DNA of 64,000 nucleotides from an uncultured Alistipes sp. (GCA_902388455.1 CABMPD010000001.1:186001-250000); one strand, 5' to 3'; numbered from the stretch's first letter, positions 37,185 to 46,556 are shown. Made by a program: numbers and translations. The notes: a model not told the origin generated them from the letters alone.

Positions 37185-39497
37185 ATGAAGAACAACTTTA
37201 CAAATGTCGAGAAAGCCTATGTAGGCTCAGTAGAACACAGATTTCCTACCAACATCCCTTACATCACAGTGGAGAATTTCCCCAAACTGGGCAAGCTGAC
37301 AGCATTCAGATTCCTGGAATGGGCAGCGGAGCATCCGGACGGAGTAATCAGCCTCCCCACCGGCAAGACTCCCGAGTACTTCATCGCGTGGGTCAAGAAG
37401 ATTCTGACCGAATGGGACACCAAAGAAGGCGCCGCATCCCGCGAGGAGAGCGGACTTCTGGTCACCAAGAAACCCGACCTCAGGGGACTGCACTTCGTCC
37501 AGATTGACGAATTCTACCCTATTGACCCCCGCCAGCACAACAGCTTCTACAACTATGTGCAGAAATATTACGTCGAGGACTTCGGCCTGGACGCATCGAA
37601 GGGCATCTTCATCAACTGCGAGCAGATTCCCCTCGTAGACGGCAAGCACTTCACAGAGGTATTCCCCGACGGAGTGATAGACCTGAGCCTGCGTTACCGC
37701 AACGCCAAGTCCGCAGTTGAGGACATGCAGCAGAAGTCCATCTTCATGATTGACAACTGGTGCGCTGACTACGACCAGAAAGTCAGGGACATGGGCGGCA
37801 TCGGGTTCTTCCTCGGAGGTATAGGCCCCGACGGACACATCGCATTCAATGTCCGCGGCAGCGACCCTCACTCCACCACCCGTCTGACCCACACCAACTA
37901 CGAGACACAGGCTGCCGCTGCAAGCGACCTCGGAGGCATCGAGATCTCCCGAATCAAGCCTGTAATCACCATCGGACTGGACACCATCACCCACGACCCC
38001 GAGGCCGTGGCCATAATCTTCGCTGCAGGCGAGGCCAAGGCACCCGTCGTTGCTGACGCCCTCGAGAAGACCCCCTGCAACCTCTACCCCGCATCGGTCC
38101 TCACCCGTCTGCCCAACGCCCGCTTCTACCTTACCACAGGAGCAGCCTCCATGCTGCATGAGTCAGTATATCATTATTATACTGATACCCCCTGGTCACA
38201 GGAGAAAACTGACCGAGCCGTGCTCGACTGCTGCAACCGCATCAACAAATACGGAGACAAGATTACCCTCGAGGACCTCAAGGCCGACGAGTACTGCAGC
38301 ATGATTCCCGACCTGAGCGAGAACACAGTCCAGAGCGTAATCGACTCCATGACCCGCAAGATTGCCCGCGGTACATCCACCTGGAGTAACCAGACCTTCT
38401 ACTACACCGGTCCTCACCACGATGATATCCTCCTCGGTCTGCTGCCTCACATCCACAGGGTATCCCGCAATGAGACCAACGACTCACACTTCTCGGTAAT
38501 GACCTCCGGCTTCAACGCCGTGACCAACCACTTCCTTATCGACGCCCTGAACGAGACCATAGGTTTCCTCGATGCAGGCAGAATCCAGATGACAGACTAT
38601 CCCGACTTCTTCACCGAGGGATGGAAACTCAAACGGGAGAAAGACATCTACCACTCTCTGATCAACGTTGCTTCCGGAAACGAAGAAGAGCGCAAGAGAG
38701 GCCGCTCGCACCGTCTGGTACGCGACTTCATCGAAATCTACGGTGTGAAGAACAAAGAGGAACTGCGTGCCAAGATTCTCGACGTGATCGACGAGACCCG
38801 CCACAGCTACGACGGCCAGAAGATGTCCGCTGACATCCGCCTGCTCAAGGGTATGATCCGCGAGTTCGAGGAAGAACTGGTATGGGGATTCTTCGGCATC
38901 AAGAACGAGAACGTGCATCACCTCCGCCTGGGCTTCTACACCGGTGACATCTTCACCGAGCAGCCCAACCGTGAGCGTGACGTGGCCCCCATCCTCGAGG
39001 AGCTGCGCACCATCAAGCCTACCGTGATCAGCATCGCCTTCGACCCTGAGGGCAGCGGTCCCGACACCCACTACAAGGTGCTCCAGGCCATCGCCGAAGC
39101 CATCCGCGAGTGGGGCAAGGAGGCCGACCTGAGCAACCTCAAGATCTGGGGCTACCGCAACGTATGGTACCGCTTCCTCCCTTCCGAGGCCACCCACATC
39201 GTACCCGTATCGCTCAACGCCATGAGTGTGTTCGACAACGCCTTCTGCAACTGCTACGCCTCCCAGGTACACGCCGACTTCCCGAGCTACATGCTCGACG
39301 GCAAGTTCAGCGACCTGGCCAAGATTATCTGGGTGGACCAGTTGGCCAAGGTACAGAGAGTACTCGGCAAGCCGTTCTTCTACCAGAACCCCAGCCCGAG
39401 GCTCAGGACCACTCACGGACTGCTCTTCTTCAAGGAGATGAACGTAGAGGAGTTCCTCCAGTCAGCCCGCGAGCTCCAGAAGTCGATGACTATGTAA
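37185..39497 (+). CDS. NagB-like/PIG-L-like two-domain protein, catalytic Glu replaced
   Basis: A 770-residue protein. Residues 30-330 are a glucosamine-6-phosphate deaminase fold: SLPTGKTPEYF (phosphate loop, about 56-66), D108 in QIDEFYP and D216/H218 in GPDGHIAFN. The residue matching E. coli NagB E148 is V223, so the Asp-His-Glu triad is incomplete. Residues 400-720 resemble the LmbE/PIG-L deacetylase domain (GPHHDDILLG at 409-418 in place of PHPDDE, and a later GPDTHYK). Bacteroidota have a related NagB-PIG-L protein of about 660 residues. The substrate is probably an amino-sugar phosphate, but activity is uncertain. Strong GC-ending codon bias suggests high expression. Confidence 0.8.
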   Translation: MKNNFTNVEKAYVGSVEHRFPTNIPYITVENFPKLGKLTAFRFLEWAAEHPDGVISLPTGKTPEYFIAWVKKILTEWDTKEGAASREESGLLVTKKPDLRGLHFVQIDEFYPIDPRQHNSFYNYVQKYYVEDFGLDASKGIFINCEQIPLVDGKHFTEVFPDGVIDLSLRYRNAKSAVEDMQQKSIFMIDNWCADYDQKVRDMGGIGFFLGGIGPDGHIAFNVRGSDPHSTTRLTHTNYETQAAAASDLGGIEISRIKPVITIGLDTITHDPEAVAIIFAAGEAKAPVVADALEKTPCNLYPASVLTRLPNARFYLTTGAASMLHESVYHYYTDTPWSQEKTDRAVLDCCNRINKYGDKITLEDLKADEYCSMIPDLSENTVQSVIDSMTRKIARGTSTWSNQTFYYTGPHHDDILLGLLPHIHRVSRNETNDSHFSVMTSGFNAVTNHFLIDALNETIGFLDAGRIQMTDYPDFFTEGWKLKREKDIYHSLINVASGNEEERKRGRSHRLVRDFIEIYGVKNKEELRAKILDVIDETRHSYDGQKMSADIRLLKGMIREFEEELVWGFFGIKNENVHHLRLGFYTGDIFTEQPNRERDVAPILEELRTIKPTVISIAFDPEGSGPDTHYKVLQAIAEAIREWGKEADLSNLKIWGYRNVWYRFLPSEATHIVPVSLNAMSVFDNAFCNCYASQVHADFPSYMLDGKFSDLAKIIWVDQLAKVQRVLGKPFFYQNPSPRLRTTHGLLFFKEMNVEEFLQSARELQKSMTM

Positions 39498-39522
39498 GCG
39501 GAGAGTACTCCGTAAGAAAAGG

Positions 39523-39563
39523 ATACGGTGTTCCGTCAGAACTTGGACGGGACACCGTATTTT
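39523..39563 (+). terminator. Hairpin between the NagB-like gene and the activase gene
   Basis: A 15-base stem with one G-T pair (39523-39537 with 39546-39560), eight-base loop, then TTTG. It overlaps the last codons of the convergent activase gene and could stop transcripts from the plus strand. Confidence 0.55.
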
Positions 39564-40471
39564 GCAAATATATCCACCGCTGCCTGCAGGTCTGCCTCGG
39601 AGGGCGCGGACATGGGCACGGCATCCGGGTTGTAGACCGTCCCCATTCGGGAATGTTTGGACTTGCCTATGTCGTGGTACGGCAGCAGCTCGACGTAGCG
39701 CGGTAGACGGGGAAGGGAGGCGAGGAACGTGGCCGTAGCGGTCACATTGGCCTCATCCGCATTGACACCTATTATATAAGGTATACGGATGATGTAGTCG
39801 GCGCCGGCCTCCGCCAGCACGCGCAGGTTGCTCAGGATAGGCTCGTTCGGCACTCCGCAGCAGCGGCGGTGAGTCGCTGAGTCCATGTGCTTGAGGTCCA
39901 CCAGGTACAATTCGCATCGGCCCAGGGTCCCCCGCACCAGAGCCTCCGGAGCGAAGAGAGTAGTGTCCAGGGTACGGTGCAGAGTGTACCCGTCGCGGGC
40001 GGCAGCCTCTGAGATGAAGTCCAGCAGGGGAATAATGGATTCTCCCTGATACAGCGGCTCTCCCCCGCTGAAGGTCACTCCGCCACCGGAGGACTCGAAG
40101 AAAGGCCGCTCCTTGGCTATCTCGGCGTAGATCTGCTCAGCGGTATAGGACCTGGCGGCCATCTCCACGGCTTTCGTGGGGCAGACCTCCGCACATTTGC
40201 CGCAGAGGGTACACCTGGAGGCATCGCAGCGGATACCGCCGGAAGCGCCGCGCCGGGGCATGGAGAGAGCTCCGGAGGGGCAAAAATGCACGCAGGCACC
40301 GCAGAGAATGCACTTGGAGGGGGTGTACATGCGGGTCTGGGTGCGGGATATGCCCTCGGGGTTGTGGCACCACAGACAGGACAGCGGGCATCCTTTGAAG
40401 AAAAATGTAATCCGGATGCCCGGTCCGTCGTTGATGGAATACCGCTTGATGTCGAATATCCGGTACATCAT
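39536..40471 (-). CDS. Glycyl radical enzyme activating enzyme (radical SAM)
   Basis: A 311-residue activase with the CxxxCxxC cluster in GCPLSCLWCHNPEG (about residues 28-41) and an inserted ferredoxin-like domain with two 4Fe-4S motifs (CILCGACVHFCP and CTLCGKCAEVCP). The GGGVTFSGGEPLYQ SAM-binding segment is also present. It generates the glycyl radical on its partner using S-adenosylmethionine. Its start overlaps the stop of the dehydratase gene by one base (TGATG), so it is the dedicated activase for that enzyme. The two-cluster insert is typical of activases for hydroxyproline dehydratase, glycerol dehydratase and choline lyase, not PflA. Confidence 0.92.
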   Translation of the reverse strand: MMYRIFDIKRYSINDGPGIRITFFFKGCPLSCLWCHNPEGISRTQTRMYTPSKCILCGACVHFCPSGALSMPRRGASGGIRCDASRCTLCGKCAEVCPTKAVEMAARSYTAEQIYAEIAKERPFFESSGGGVTFSGGEPLYQGESIIPLLDFISEAAARDGYTLHRTLDTTLFAPEALVRGTLGRCELYLVDLKHMDSATHRRCCGVPNEPILSNLRVLAEAGADYIIRIPYIIGVNADEANVTATATFLASLPRLPRYVELLPYHDIGKSKHSRMGTVYNPDAVPMSAPSEADLQAAVDIFAKYGVPSKF

Positions 40472-42897
40472 CAGAATGAGGCGTTCTCGGTACGGGCTAT
40501 GATCTCCTCCTGGTAGTCGGCGCAGAGGTCATTGAAGTAATCACTGTAGCCGGCCACGCGGACCATCAGGTCGCGGTACTGCTCCGGATGCTTCTGAGCA
40601 TCGCGGAGAGTGGCGGTGTCCACGATGTTGAACTGGATGTGGTGGCCACCGAGGCCGAAGTAGGCGCGGATGAGCTGACCGAGCTTGGTGAGGTCCTCCT
40701 CTTTCTTGAGTATCTGAGGTATCAGGCGCTGGTTGAGCAGGGTACCGCCGGAAAGGCTCTGGTCGAGCTTGCCCAGGGACTTGACCACGGCTGTGGGTCC
40801 GTGGGTGTCGGCGCCGTGCGAGGGAGATGTACCGTCCGAGATGGGCAGGAAGGCGTGGCGTCCGTCGGCCGAGGCTCCGAGCACCTTGCCGAAGTAGATG
40901 TGGCAGGTGGTGGAGAGCATGTTCATGTGATAGCACGAGCCCTTGATGTTGGGACGGCCCTCGATGGCCTTGAAGAGGTCGTTGTAGACACGTACTGCGA
41001 TGGAATCGGCGTACTCGTCGTCGTTGCCGAAGAAAGAGGTGTGGTTGATAATCCACTGACGGTCGAACTCATGACCCTTGAAGTCAGCCTTGAGCATCTC
41101 CAGCATCCGGTCCATGGTATAGCGGCCTTCCTCGAAGACATGCTTCTTGATCGAGGACATGGCGTCGGTGACGGTGCCGAGGCCTGTGCACTGGATGTAG
41201 TTGGTGTTGTAGCGGGGACCGCAGTTGTAGTAGTCCTTGCCCTTGGCGATGCAGTCGTCGATGAGCACGGAAAGGAAGGTGGCTGGAGCGTACTCCGCGA
41301 ACATGCGGTCGATGTAGTTGTTGACCTTTATCTTCTCGAGCACCACGTATTCGAGCTGCTTCAGGAAAGCAGAGTACAGGTCCTCGAAGGTCCTGAACTC
41401 CCTGGCGTCGCCGGTGGTGATGCTGATCTGACGGCCGGTGACGGGATCCACACCGTTGTTCAGAGCCAGTTCCAGAAGTTTGGGCACGTTCAGATAGCCT
41501 GTGAGCAGATAGGCCTCCTTGCCGAAGGCGCCGACCTCGATACAGCCGCTGCAGCCTCCCTCACGGGCGTCCTCCAGGCTCTTGCCCTGACGGACGAGTT
41601 CCTGGACGTATGTGTCGGGATTGAAGAGGGACGGATAGCCGTATCCGAGACGGATGACCTTGCAGGCGGCCTTGACCAGGTCGTCGGAGGTCTTCTCGCT
41701 CACGTGTACGGAGCAGCCGGGCTGGAGGATGTGCAGTTCCCCGAGCACCTCCAGGAGGATGTAGGACACCTCGCTCTCTCCGGAGGTGCCGTCGCGCTTG
41801 ACTCCGCCTATGTTGATGTTGGTGAAATCGTTGTATGTGCCGCTCTCCTTGGCCGTGATGCCCACCTTGGGAGGAGCGGGATGGTTGTTGACCTTGATCC
41901 AGAAGCAGCTGATGTACTCCTTGGCCTGCTCGCGGGTGAGGGTGCCGGCAGCCGTCTCTTTCTCATAGAAGGGAGCCAGATGCTGATCGAAGTGCCCGGG
42001 ATTCATGGCGTCCCAGCCGTTGAGCTCGAGAATCGTGCCGAGGTGGCAGAACCAGTACATCTGTACGGCCTCGCGGAATGTCCTTGGAGCGTTCTCAGGC
42101 ACCCAGGTGCAGACCTCGATGATATCCTGAAGCTCCTTGATACGGCGCCTGTAAGCGTCCTCCTGGGTCTCTCCGGAGAAGGGAGTCACCTTGAAGGCAG
42201 GGCCTCCGGCCAGAGCCTTCTCTATCCTGGTTATCTGCTTGCGTGCCTCGTCTGCATGACGGCGTCCGAACAGAATCAGGGCGTCGCAGGAGATGGCCAT
42301 GGCCCTGAGTTCCTCCTGCTTGTCGGTGGCTTCGGGATCATTGAGGAAGTCCAGCTTGGAAAGCTGCTCGTCGATACGGGCCTTGAAGTCCTTCATGCCC
42401 ATGCGGTACATCTTGCCGTCCAGGGCGGTATGGCCGGGAGCCCTCTGCTCCATGAATTCGGTGAAGACACCGGCCTCGTAGAGGGATTTCCAGCTTTCGG
42501 GCACGTGGTTGAAGATGCGGTCACGCTGGGTGCGGCCCTTCCAGAATGGAATCACTTCCTTCTTGTATTTCTCAATCTCGCGGTCGGAGATGGTGTAGTG
42601 CTGGATCTTGCGGCTGCGGAGCACCTTGAAGTCCTCCACGGAGTGGCAGTTCAGTTCGGGGAACGTAGGCACGGCTTTGGGTTTGGGTCCACGCTCGCCG
42701 ACGATGAGCTCGTTGTCGCCGATGTAGATCCTCTTCTTGGCGCAGAGGTTGTAGAAGTTCTTGGCCCGGAGGACGGGGATAGAGTATCTCCCCTCGTTCT
42801 TCCTGTAAAATTCGGTTTCGATCAATGCCCTTTCGATAGTGAGCGAAGGCTCGGCATTGACAGACTGCGAACGCAGCATATCTATTCTTTCAGTCAT
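40471..42897 (-). CDS. hypD: Trans-4-hydroxy-L-proline dehydratase (glycyl radical enzyme)
   Basis: An 808-residue glycyl radical enzyme converting hydroxyproline to pyrroline-5-carboxylate, which ProC can then reduce to proline. The thiyl site is C452 with E454 in GCSGCIEVGAFG and the glycyl radical site is G783 in RVAGYSDYF. Residues at positions corresponding to those reported for the C. difficile HypD pocket are present: F148, H156 (EFMEQRAPGH), D296, S352, D357, F358, Y468 and T663. That pattern separates it from pyruvate formate-lyase, choline lyase and glycerol dehydratase. ProC is not in the window. The enzyme is oxygen-sensitive, which implies an anaerobic host-associated life. Confidence 0.92.
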   Translation of the reverse strand: MTERIDMLRSQSVNAEPSLTIERALIETEFYRKNEGRYSIPVLRAKNFYNLCAKKRIYIGDNELIVGERGPKPKAVPTFPELNCHSVEDFKVLRSRKIQHYTISDREIEKYKKEVIPFWKGRTQRDRIFNHVPESWKSLYEAGVFTEFMEQRAPGHTALDGKMYRMGMKDFKARIDEQLSKLDFLNDPEATDKQEELRAMAISCDALILFGRRHADEARKQITRIEKALAGGPAFKVTPFSGETQEDAYRRRIKELQDIIEVCTWVPENAPRTFREAVQMYWFCHLGTILELNGWDAMNPGHFDQHLAPFYEKETAAGTLTREQAKEYISCFWIKVNNHPAPPKVGITAKESGTYNDFTNINIGGVKRDGTSGESEVSYILLEVLGELHILQPGCSVHVSEKTSDDLVKAACKVIRLGYGYPSLFNPDTYVQELVRQGKSLEDAREGGCSGCIEVGAFGKEAYLLTGYLNVPKLLELALNNGVDPVTGRQISITTGDAREFRTFEDLYSAFLKQLEYVVLEKIKVNNYIDRMFAEYAPATFLSVLIDDCIAKGKDYYNCGPRYNTNYIQCTGLGTVTDAMSSIKKHVFEEGRYTMDRMLEMLKADFKGHEFDRQWIINHTSFFGNDDEYADSIAVRVYNDLFKAIEGRPNIKGSCYHMNMLSTTCHIYFGKVLGASADGRHAFLPISDGTSPSHGADTHGPTAVVKSLGKLDQSLSGGTLLNQRLIPQILKKEEDLTKLGQLIRAYFGLGGHHIQFNIVDTATLRDAQKHPEQYRDLMVRVAGYSDYFNDLCADYQEEIIARTENASF

Positions 42898-42992
42898 AAT
42901 ATTCGTGTTTTCTGATGGTAAATTAAAATGAGAATGTACTGGTTGTCAGGAGAATTTTCCTGAACCCTCCATCAGCGGATGCTGCACGAGTA

Positions 42993-43010
42993 AAGCCCGC
43001 GGCCGGGCTT
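42993..43010 (-). other. GC-rich hairpin in the predicted hypD leader
   Basis: A seven-base stem (42993-42999 with 43004-43010, AAGCCCG/CGGGCTT) and four-base loop. It lies in the approximately 150-base leader between the hypD promoter and start. There is no T-run, so it may be an mRNA structure rather than a terminator. Confidence 0.4.
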
Positions 43011-43051
43011 GTGATACATATTGATTATGAAAGAATAACGTCTCATCAGCG

Positions 43052-43083
43052 CAAATTTAGAATAATTCGTTTATATTCGCAAC
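43052..43083 (-). promoter_or_regulatory. hypD: Promoter for hypD and its activase
   Basis: On the minus strand GTTG (43080-43083), 20 bases, then TAAATTTG (43052-43059), an exact -7 match. The leader to the ATG at 42897 would be about 150 bases. It overlaps the promoter for the divergent DUF4294 gene. Confidence 0.5.
43072..43079 (+). promoter_or_regulatory. Possible -7 element for the DUF4294 gene
   Basis: TATATTCG, one mismatch to TAnnTTTG, 12 bases before the ATG at 43092. Confidence 0.35.
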
Positions 43084-43091
43084 ATCAAATC

Positions 43092-43814
43092 ATGAAAAAA
43101 TACGTCTTACTCATAATACTCACACTCCTCTCCGCCATAGCATCATCCACTGCCCAGGAGCGAAGAAATCCAAGACAGAAGCCAAAGCCTGTCCGTTCAG
43201 CCAACATACAGGAACGCCCGGACAGCCTGTCAATGATGAGATATATGGTCGATGAGAATGGAGACACAGTATACTTTGAAGAGCTGGACGAAGCTATTAT
43301 AATCGCCAGACGCAAAGGCCGCGAATGGAGGAGATACTACCGCCTGGTACACAACTTCGCGAAGGCCTATCCCTACGCCCTGCTGGCAGAGGAAAAACTG
43401 CGCGAGGCCGACTCGACCATCACTGCGGACGAACTCCGGCGTGGCAAGCGCAACCGCTACATAAACATCCTTCAGAAAGAACTGTTCGAGACCTTCGAGA
43501 AGCCCTTGCGCAACCTGACAGTATCACAAGGCAAGCTGCTGCTGCGGCTGATTGACAGACAAACCGGAATTACGCCCTACGAGATTATTCACAGCTACAA
43601 GGGCAGGGCCGCCGCCGGATTCTGGCAGGGCATAGCCAAACTCTTCGGTTCCGACATGAAACTGCCCTACGATCCGAATGGAGAAGACAAGGAAACGGAA
43701 GAACTGGTAATCATATACCAGAAAGGAGAATTCAACAATCTGTACCGCTCAATATTCGGCAAAAATCCTCCAGAACCGGTAATCAGATCCCGACTGGACA
43801 TTACGCAGAAATAA
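43092..43814 (+). CDS. DUF4294 family secreted protein
   Basis: Starting at 43092 (MKKYVLLIILTLLSAIASS) the protein has 240 residues. Upstream in-frame codons precede the signal peptide and cover the promoter, so I exclude them. After the signal comes a basic linker and then the DUF4294 region (about 55-190), with DEAIIIARRKGREWRRYYRLVHNFAKAYPYA and RGKRNRYINILQKELF. The rest of the protein is basic. Its last 14 bases overlap the convergent LpxH-like gene. The family is found in Bacteroidota; its function is unknown. Confidence 0.82.
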   Translation: MKKYVLLIILTLLSAIASSTAQERRNPRQKPKPVRSANIQERPDSLSMMRYMVDENGDTVYFEELDEAIIIARRKGREWRRYYRLVHNFAKAYPYALLAEEKLREADSTITADELRRGKRNRYINILQKELFETFEKPLRNLTVSQGKLLLRLIDRQTGITPYEIIHSYKGRAAAGFWQGIAKLFGSDMKLPYDPNGEDKETEELVIIYQKGEFNNLYRSIFGKNPPEPVIRSRLDITQK

Positions 43815-44577
43815 TCCGGATGTCCTGCCCGTCAAAAACTGCATACTCCCCGCCATCCAGCCAGCATCCAAGAATATACATTTTTCCACCTGAAGGGATA
43901 TCTATTGAACCAGGTGTATGATAATGCCCGAAAATATAATAATCTATCCCGTTACCTTCGTGTGAAGCCTTGTAATTCTTACCGAATGCATCTGCAAAAC
44001 GGTACAGAGGCTCATCCTTTCCTCTGAAAAAATAGCTTGAGGACCGTCCGGGGTCATTCTTCAGCTTACGGGAATGAGCAGCCCAGGCATAACCCAGGCC
44101 GAAAGCCCAGCGGGGATGCAAGGAGGAAAAGAGAACCTGAAGGAAGCGGTTGTGAAACATCCAGCGGATGAAACGGAATGCCGGCTCAGTACGGCCGAGG
44201 CCGTCTCCATGTCCAAGACAGAACGTGCGGCCATGCAGTTCCAGAACATACGGTTCATTGACAACCTTCATCCCAAGTTCTTCCTTGAAGTAAGAATAGG
44301 CCCAGACATCGTGGTTTCCGGGGAAAAACCATACTGGAATTCCGCAGTCCCTCATTCTGGCAATAGCAGCCAGCGCCCGCGTATGCCCTTTCGGAATGAC
44401 ATAACGGTACTCGTACCAGAAATCAAAAATGTCCCCCAAAAGAAATATTCCGGCAGCTTCTTCCCGGATACTCTCCAACAAATATACGAAACGGTCCTCC
44501 AGTGCCCTCCGGTCGTAACCGCTGACTCCCAGATGGACATCCGAGATAAAATAATATTTGCACGGGGCTTTCATCAA
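43801..44577 (-). CDS. UDP-2,3-diacylglucosamine diphosphatase-like metallophosphoesterase
   Basis: A 258-residue calcineurin-like phosphoesterase of the LpxH type. Metal ligands are visible in YFISDVHLG, LGDIFDFWYEY, FPGNHDVW, LGHGDGLG and FGHYHTPG, all in the expected order. LpxH removes UMP from UDP-2,3-diacylglucosamine during lipid A synthesis; Bacteroidota carry an LpxH-like homologue of this length. It lies four bases downstream of uppP in the same direction, so it is cotranscribed with envelope genes. Confidence 0.87.
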   Translation of the reverse strand: MMKAPCKYYFISDVHLGVSGYDRRALEDRFVYLLESIREEAAGIFLLGDIFDFWYEYRYVIPKGHTRALAAIARMRDCGIPVWFFPGNHDVWAYSYFKEELGMKVVNEPYVLELHGRTFCLGHGDGLGRTEPAFRFIRWMFHNRFLQVLFSSLHPRWAFGLGYAWAAHSRKLKNDPGRSSSYFFRGKDEPLYRFADAFGKNYKASHEGNGIDYYIFGHYHTPGSIDIPSGGKMYILGCWLDGGEYAVFDGQDIRIISA

Positions 44578-44581
44578 CGCG

Positions 44582-45409
44582 CTATCCTACCGTCTCGAAT
44601 ATGAAGCAGAAGGCGGCGGCCAGAACACAGTAAAGCGCAAACCAGCGCAGTCGGGCTTTCTGAACTATCCGGATCATCCACCGGCAGGCTATATAACCGG
44701 ACACGAAAGCCGTCAGAGTACCAAGAGCCAGTGATATTGCGGAGATACCTGAGGATGAGGCCGAAAAATCTCCTCCGACCAACTGCAGGAAAGCCTCTCC
44801 AAGAATAGGAATCAGCACCATCAGGAATGAGAACTGAGCCATGGCACTTTTCTTAATTCCAAGCATCAGACCGGTGGAAATAGTGGTGCCGGAGCGGGAC
44901 AGACCGGGCATGACGGCAAAAGCCTGTGCAACTCCTATAATAAAAGCGTCCCAATAACCGACCTCACGCCCGCCCTCACGGCCTTCTGAAGCAGCCTTCC
45001 GTACCTGACGGTTCGAAAGATATTCTCCGAGGGTCAGCAATACAGCGGTGAGCAGCAGCATGCTGCCCACGATAATCAGTCCCGAACCGAAGATGTCCGT
45101 AACAAAGTCCTTGAAGAACACTCCAACGATAAAGACAGGTATCATAGAGACACATATTTTAAGAAAATACTGTGTCTGTGGATTGTACTTGAACTTGAAC
45201 ACTCCCTGGAGAATGTCCCATATCTCCTTGCGGAAAGCGACAATGGTGCTGAGCACCGTCGCAGCATGGACCGCCACCTCGAAACTCAGATTCTCGGCAT
45301 CTATACCGAAGATTGCTTTGAAAATAGTAAGATGCCCGCTGCTGCTGACCGGAAGGAACTCCGTAAGACCCTGGATAAGACCCAGGACTACTGCCTGAAA
45401 CCACTCCAT
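44582..45409 (-). CDS. uppP: Undecaprenyl-diphosphatase
   Basis: A 275-residue membrane enzyme with eight predicted helices. Motifs [18 protein letters not shown] (about residues 10-27) and [12 protein letters not shown] (about 168-179) mark the BacA/UppP active site. It recycles the undecaprenyl carrier used by peptidoglycan and surface glycan synthesis. The gene order ftsX-DUF3098-uppP is conserved in Bacteroidota. Confidence 0.96.
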   Translation of the reverse strand: MEWFQAVVLGLIQGLTEFLPVSSSGHLTIFKAIFGIDAENLSFEVAVHAATVLSTIVAFRKEIWDILQGVFKFKYNPQTQYFLKICVSMIPVFIVGVFFKDFVTDIFGSGLIIVGSMLLLTAVLLTLGEYLSNRQVRKAASEGREGGREVGYWDAFIIGVAQAFAVMPGLSRSGTTISTGLMLGIKKSAMAQFSFLMVLIPILGEAFLQLVGGDFSASSSGISAISLALGTLTAFVSGYIACRWMIRIVQKARLRWFALYCVLAAAFCFIFETVG

Positions 45410-45412
45410 AAC

Positions 45413-45658
45413 CTATTTTTTTCTTTTAAGAATATTGATGGGCCTGCGGCAAAGCAGAACCGCCAGTTCTATAACAAAGCCTCCCACTATCAACAGAGGT
45501 GCGATGTACATACGGGAGAAACTGAACAAAGCATAATTAAAGACATCCCGGCTGTCAGCACCTCCCCCCATAAGAAGGAGATATCCCAGAACCATCACGG
45601 CCAGACCGATGATAAGATAGAGAACATTTTCTCTAGGTATTGCGAATTTATTATTCAT
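45413..45658 (-). CDS. DUF3098 small membrane protein
   Basis: An 81-residue protein with two predicted helices (about residues 12-32 and 50-70) and a basic C-terminal tail. It matches the DUF3098 family found between ftsX and uppP in Bacteroidota. Function unknown; probably envelope or division related. Both gaps are short (3 and 19 bases), so it is in one operon with its neighbours. Confidence 0.85.
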   Translation of the reverse strand: MNNKFAIPRENVLYLIIGLAVMVLGYLLLMGGGADSRDVFNYALFSFSRMYIAPLLIVGGFVIELAVLLCRRPINILKRKK

Positions 45659-45677
45659 TACGGTATTATTTTATCTA

Positions 45678-46556
45678 TTAATAATAAAGTTCATTTCTGT
45701 TCAGTGATATGAGACTGCGCACACCTGCAGAAGTGGAGATCATGCAGATAAGCATTCCGAGAATCACAACTCCTGCCATTACGGCTCCGAGAAGCATTGC
45801 GTCAAAAAGGGAAAACAGCTGATAAAACTCGTTGCGGATAAGGTACAGCGCTCCCAGAATGAACACATCGGCAACAGCACCGGATATAAGCCCTTGGAAA
45901 AAGGCCTGCCCGACGAAAGGTCTTGTGATAAATCCCTTTGTGGCTCCTACCAGACGCATGGTATGAATCGTAAAACGCTTGGCGTAGACATTCAGGCGGA
46001 CAGTGTTGTTGATCAGCACTACCGAGATAAACAGCAGGAGGAGTACGAATACACCGATGATGAGGCCTATCCGTTCAAGATTAGCATTGAGAAGCTCCAC
46101 CAGCGACTGCTGGTACACCACATCATCCACCGCCGGATAAGCATAGAGCGCCTCCTCGATAACGGAAAGACTGTCAGTAGATATATAATCCGCCGATATC
46201 TGAAGCTCCAGAGACGCGGGAACTGGATTGACCTCAAAGACATCCATGAAATCCTCACCCAGAATCTCCTTCATCTCCTCCACCCCTTCTTCCTTGGTGA
46301 TGAGCTTCACGTCTTTTATATATCCCGCACGCTCCAGTTCATCGGCAAGCGCCGAGGCATCCGCATCATCAGCCTCAACTGACAGGACTGCAGTAACAGT
46401 AATGTTCTCCTTGAAATAATTGGAGACAGAACGGGCATTGACTATGAGGACACCGGCCATTCCCACCAGAAAAAGCACAAGACTTATGCTGATTACCGAT
46501 GAGAAATATGACCTCAACAATCTGCGGTACAAGATATTATTCTCGCTTTTTGCCAT
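45678..46556 (-). CDS. ftsX: Cell division protein FtsX
   Basis: The ATG at 46556 (MAKSENNILYRRLL) gives 292 residues; the longer frame to 46676 would pass through the divergent promoter. One N-terminal helix (about 22-45), a periplasmic domain (about 45-160) and three C-terminal helices follow the FtsX plan. FtsX pairs with the FtsE ATPase to activate cell-wall hydrolases at the septum. FtsE is not adjacent, as is usual in Bacteroidota. The IGVFVLLLLFISVVLINNTVRLNVY segment is characteristic. Confidence 0.9.
   Translation of the reverse strand: MAKSENNILYRRLLRSYFSSVISISLVLFLVGMAGVLIVNARSVSNYFKENITVTAVLSVEADDADASALADELERAGYIKDVKLITKEEGVEEMKEILGEDFMDVFEVNPVPASLELQISADYISTDSLSVIEEALYAYPAVDDVVYQQSLVELLNANLERIGLIIGVFVLLLLFISVVLINNTVRLNVYAKRFTIHTMRLVGATKGFITRPFVGQAFFQGLISGAVADVFILGALYLIRNEFYQLFSLFDAMLLGAVMAGVVILGMLICMISTSAGVRSLISLNRNELYY

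Noticed and set aside
37227..39416. Two long minus-strand frames (310 codons each) antisense to the NagB-like gene
   Set aside because: They are shadows of strongly codon-biased coding sequence; the plus-strand gene has clear domains.
40588..42915. 775-codon open frame antisense to hypD
   Set aside because: It is an exact mirror of hypD, has valine/leucine/glycine-rich composition expected from antisense of GC-ending codons, and matches no family.
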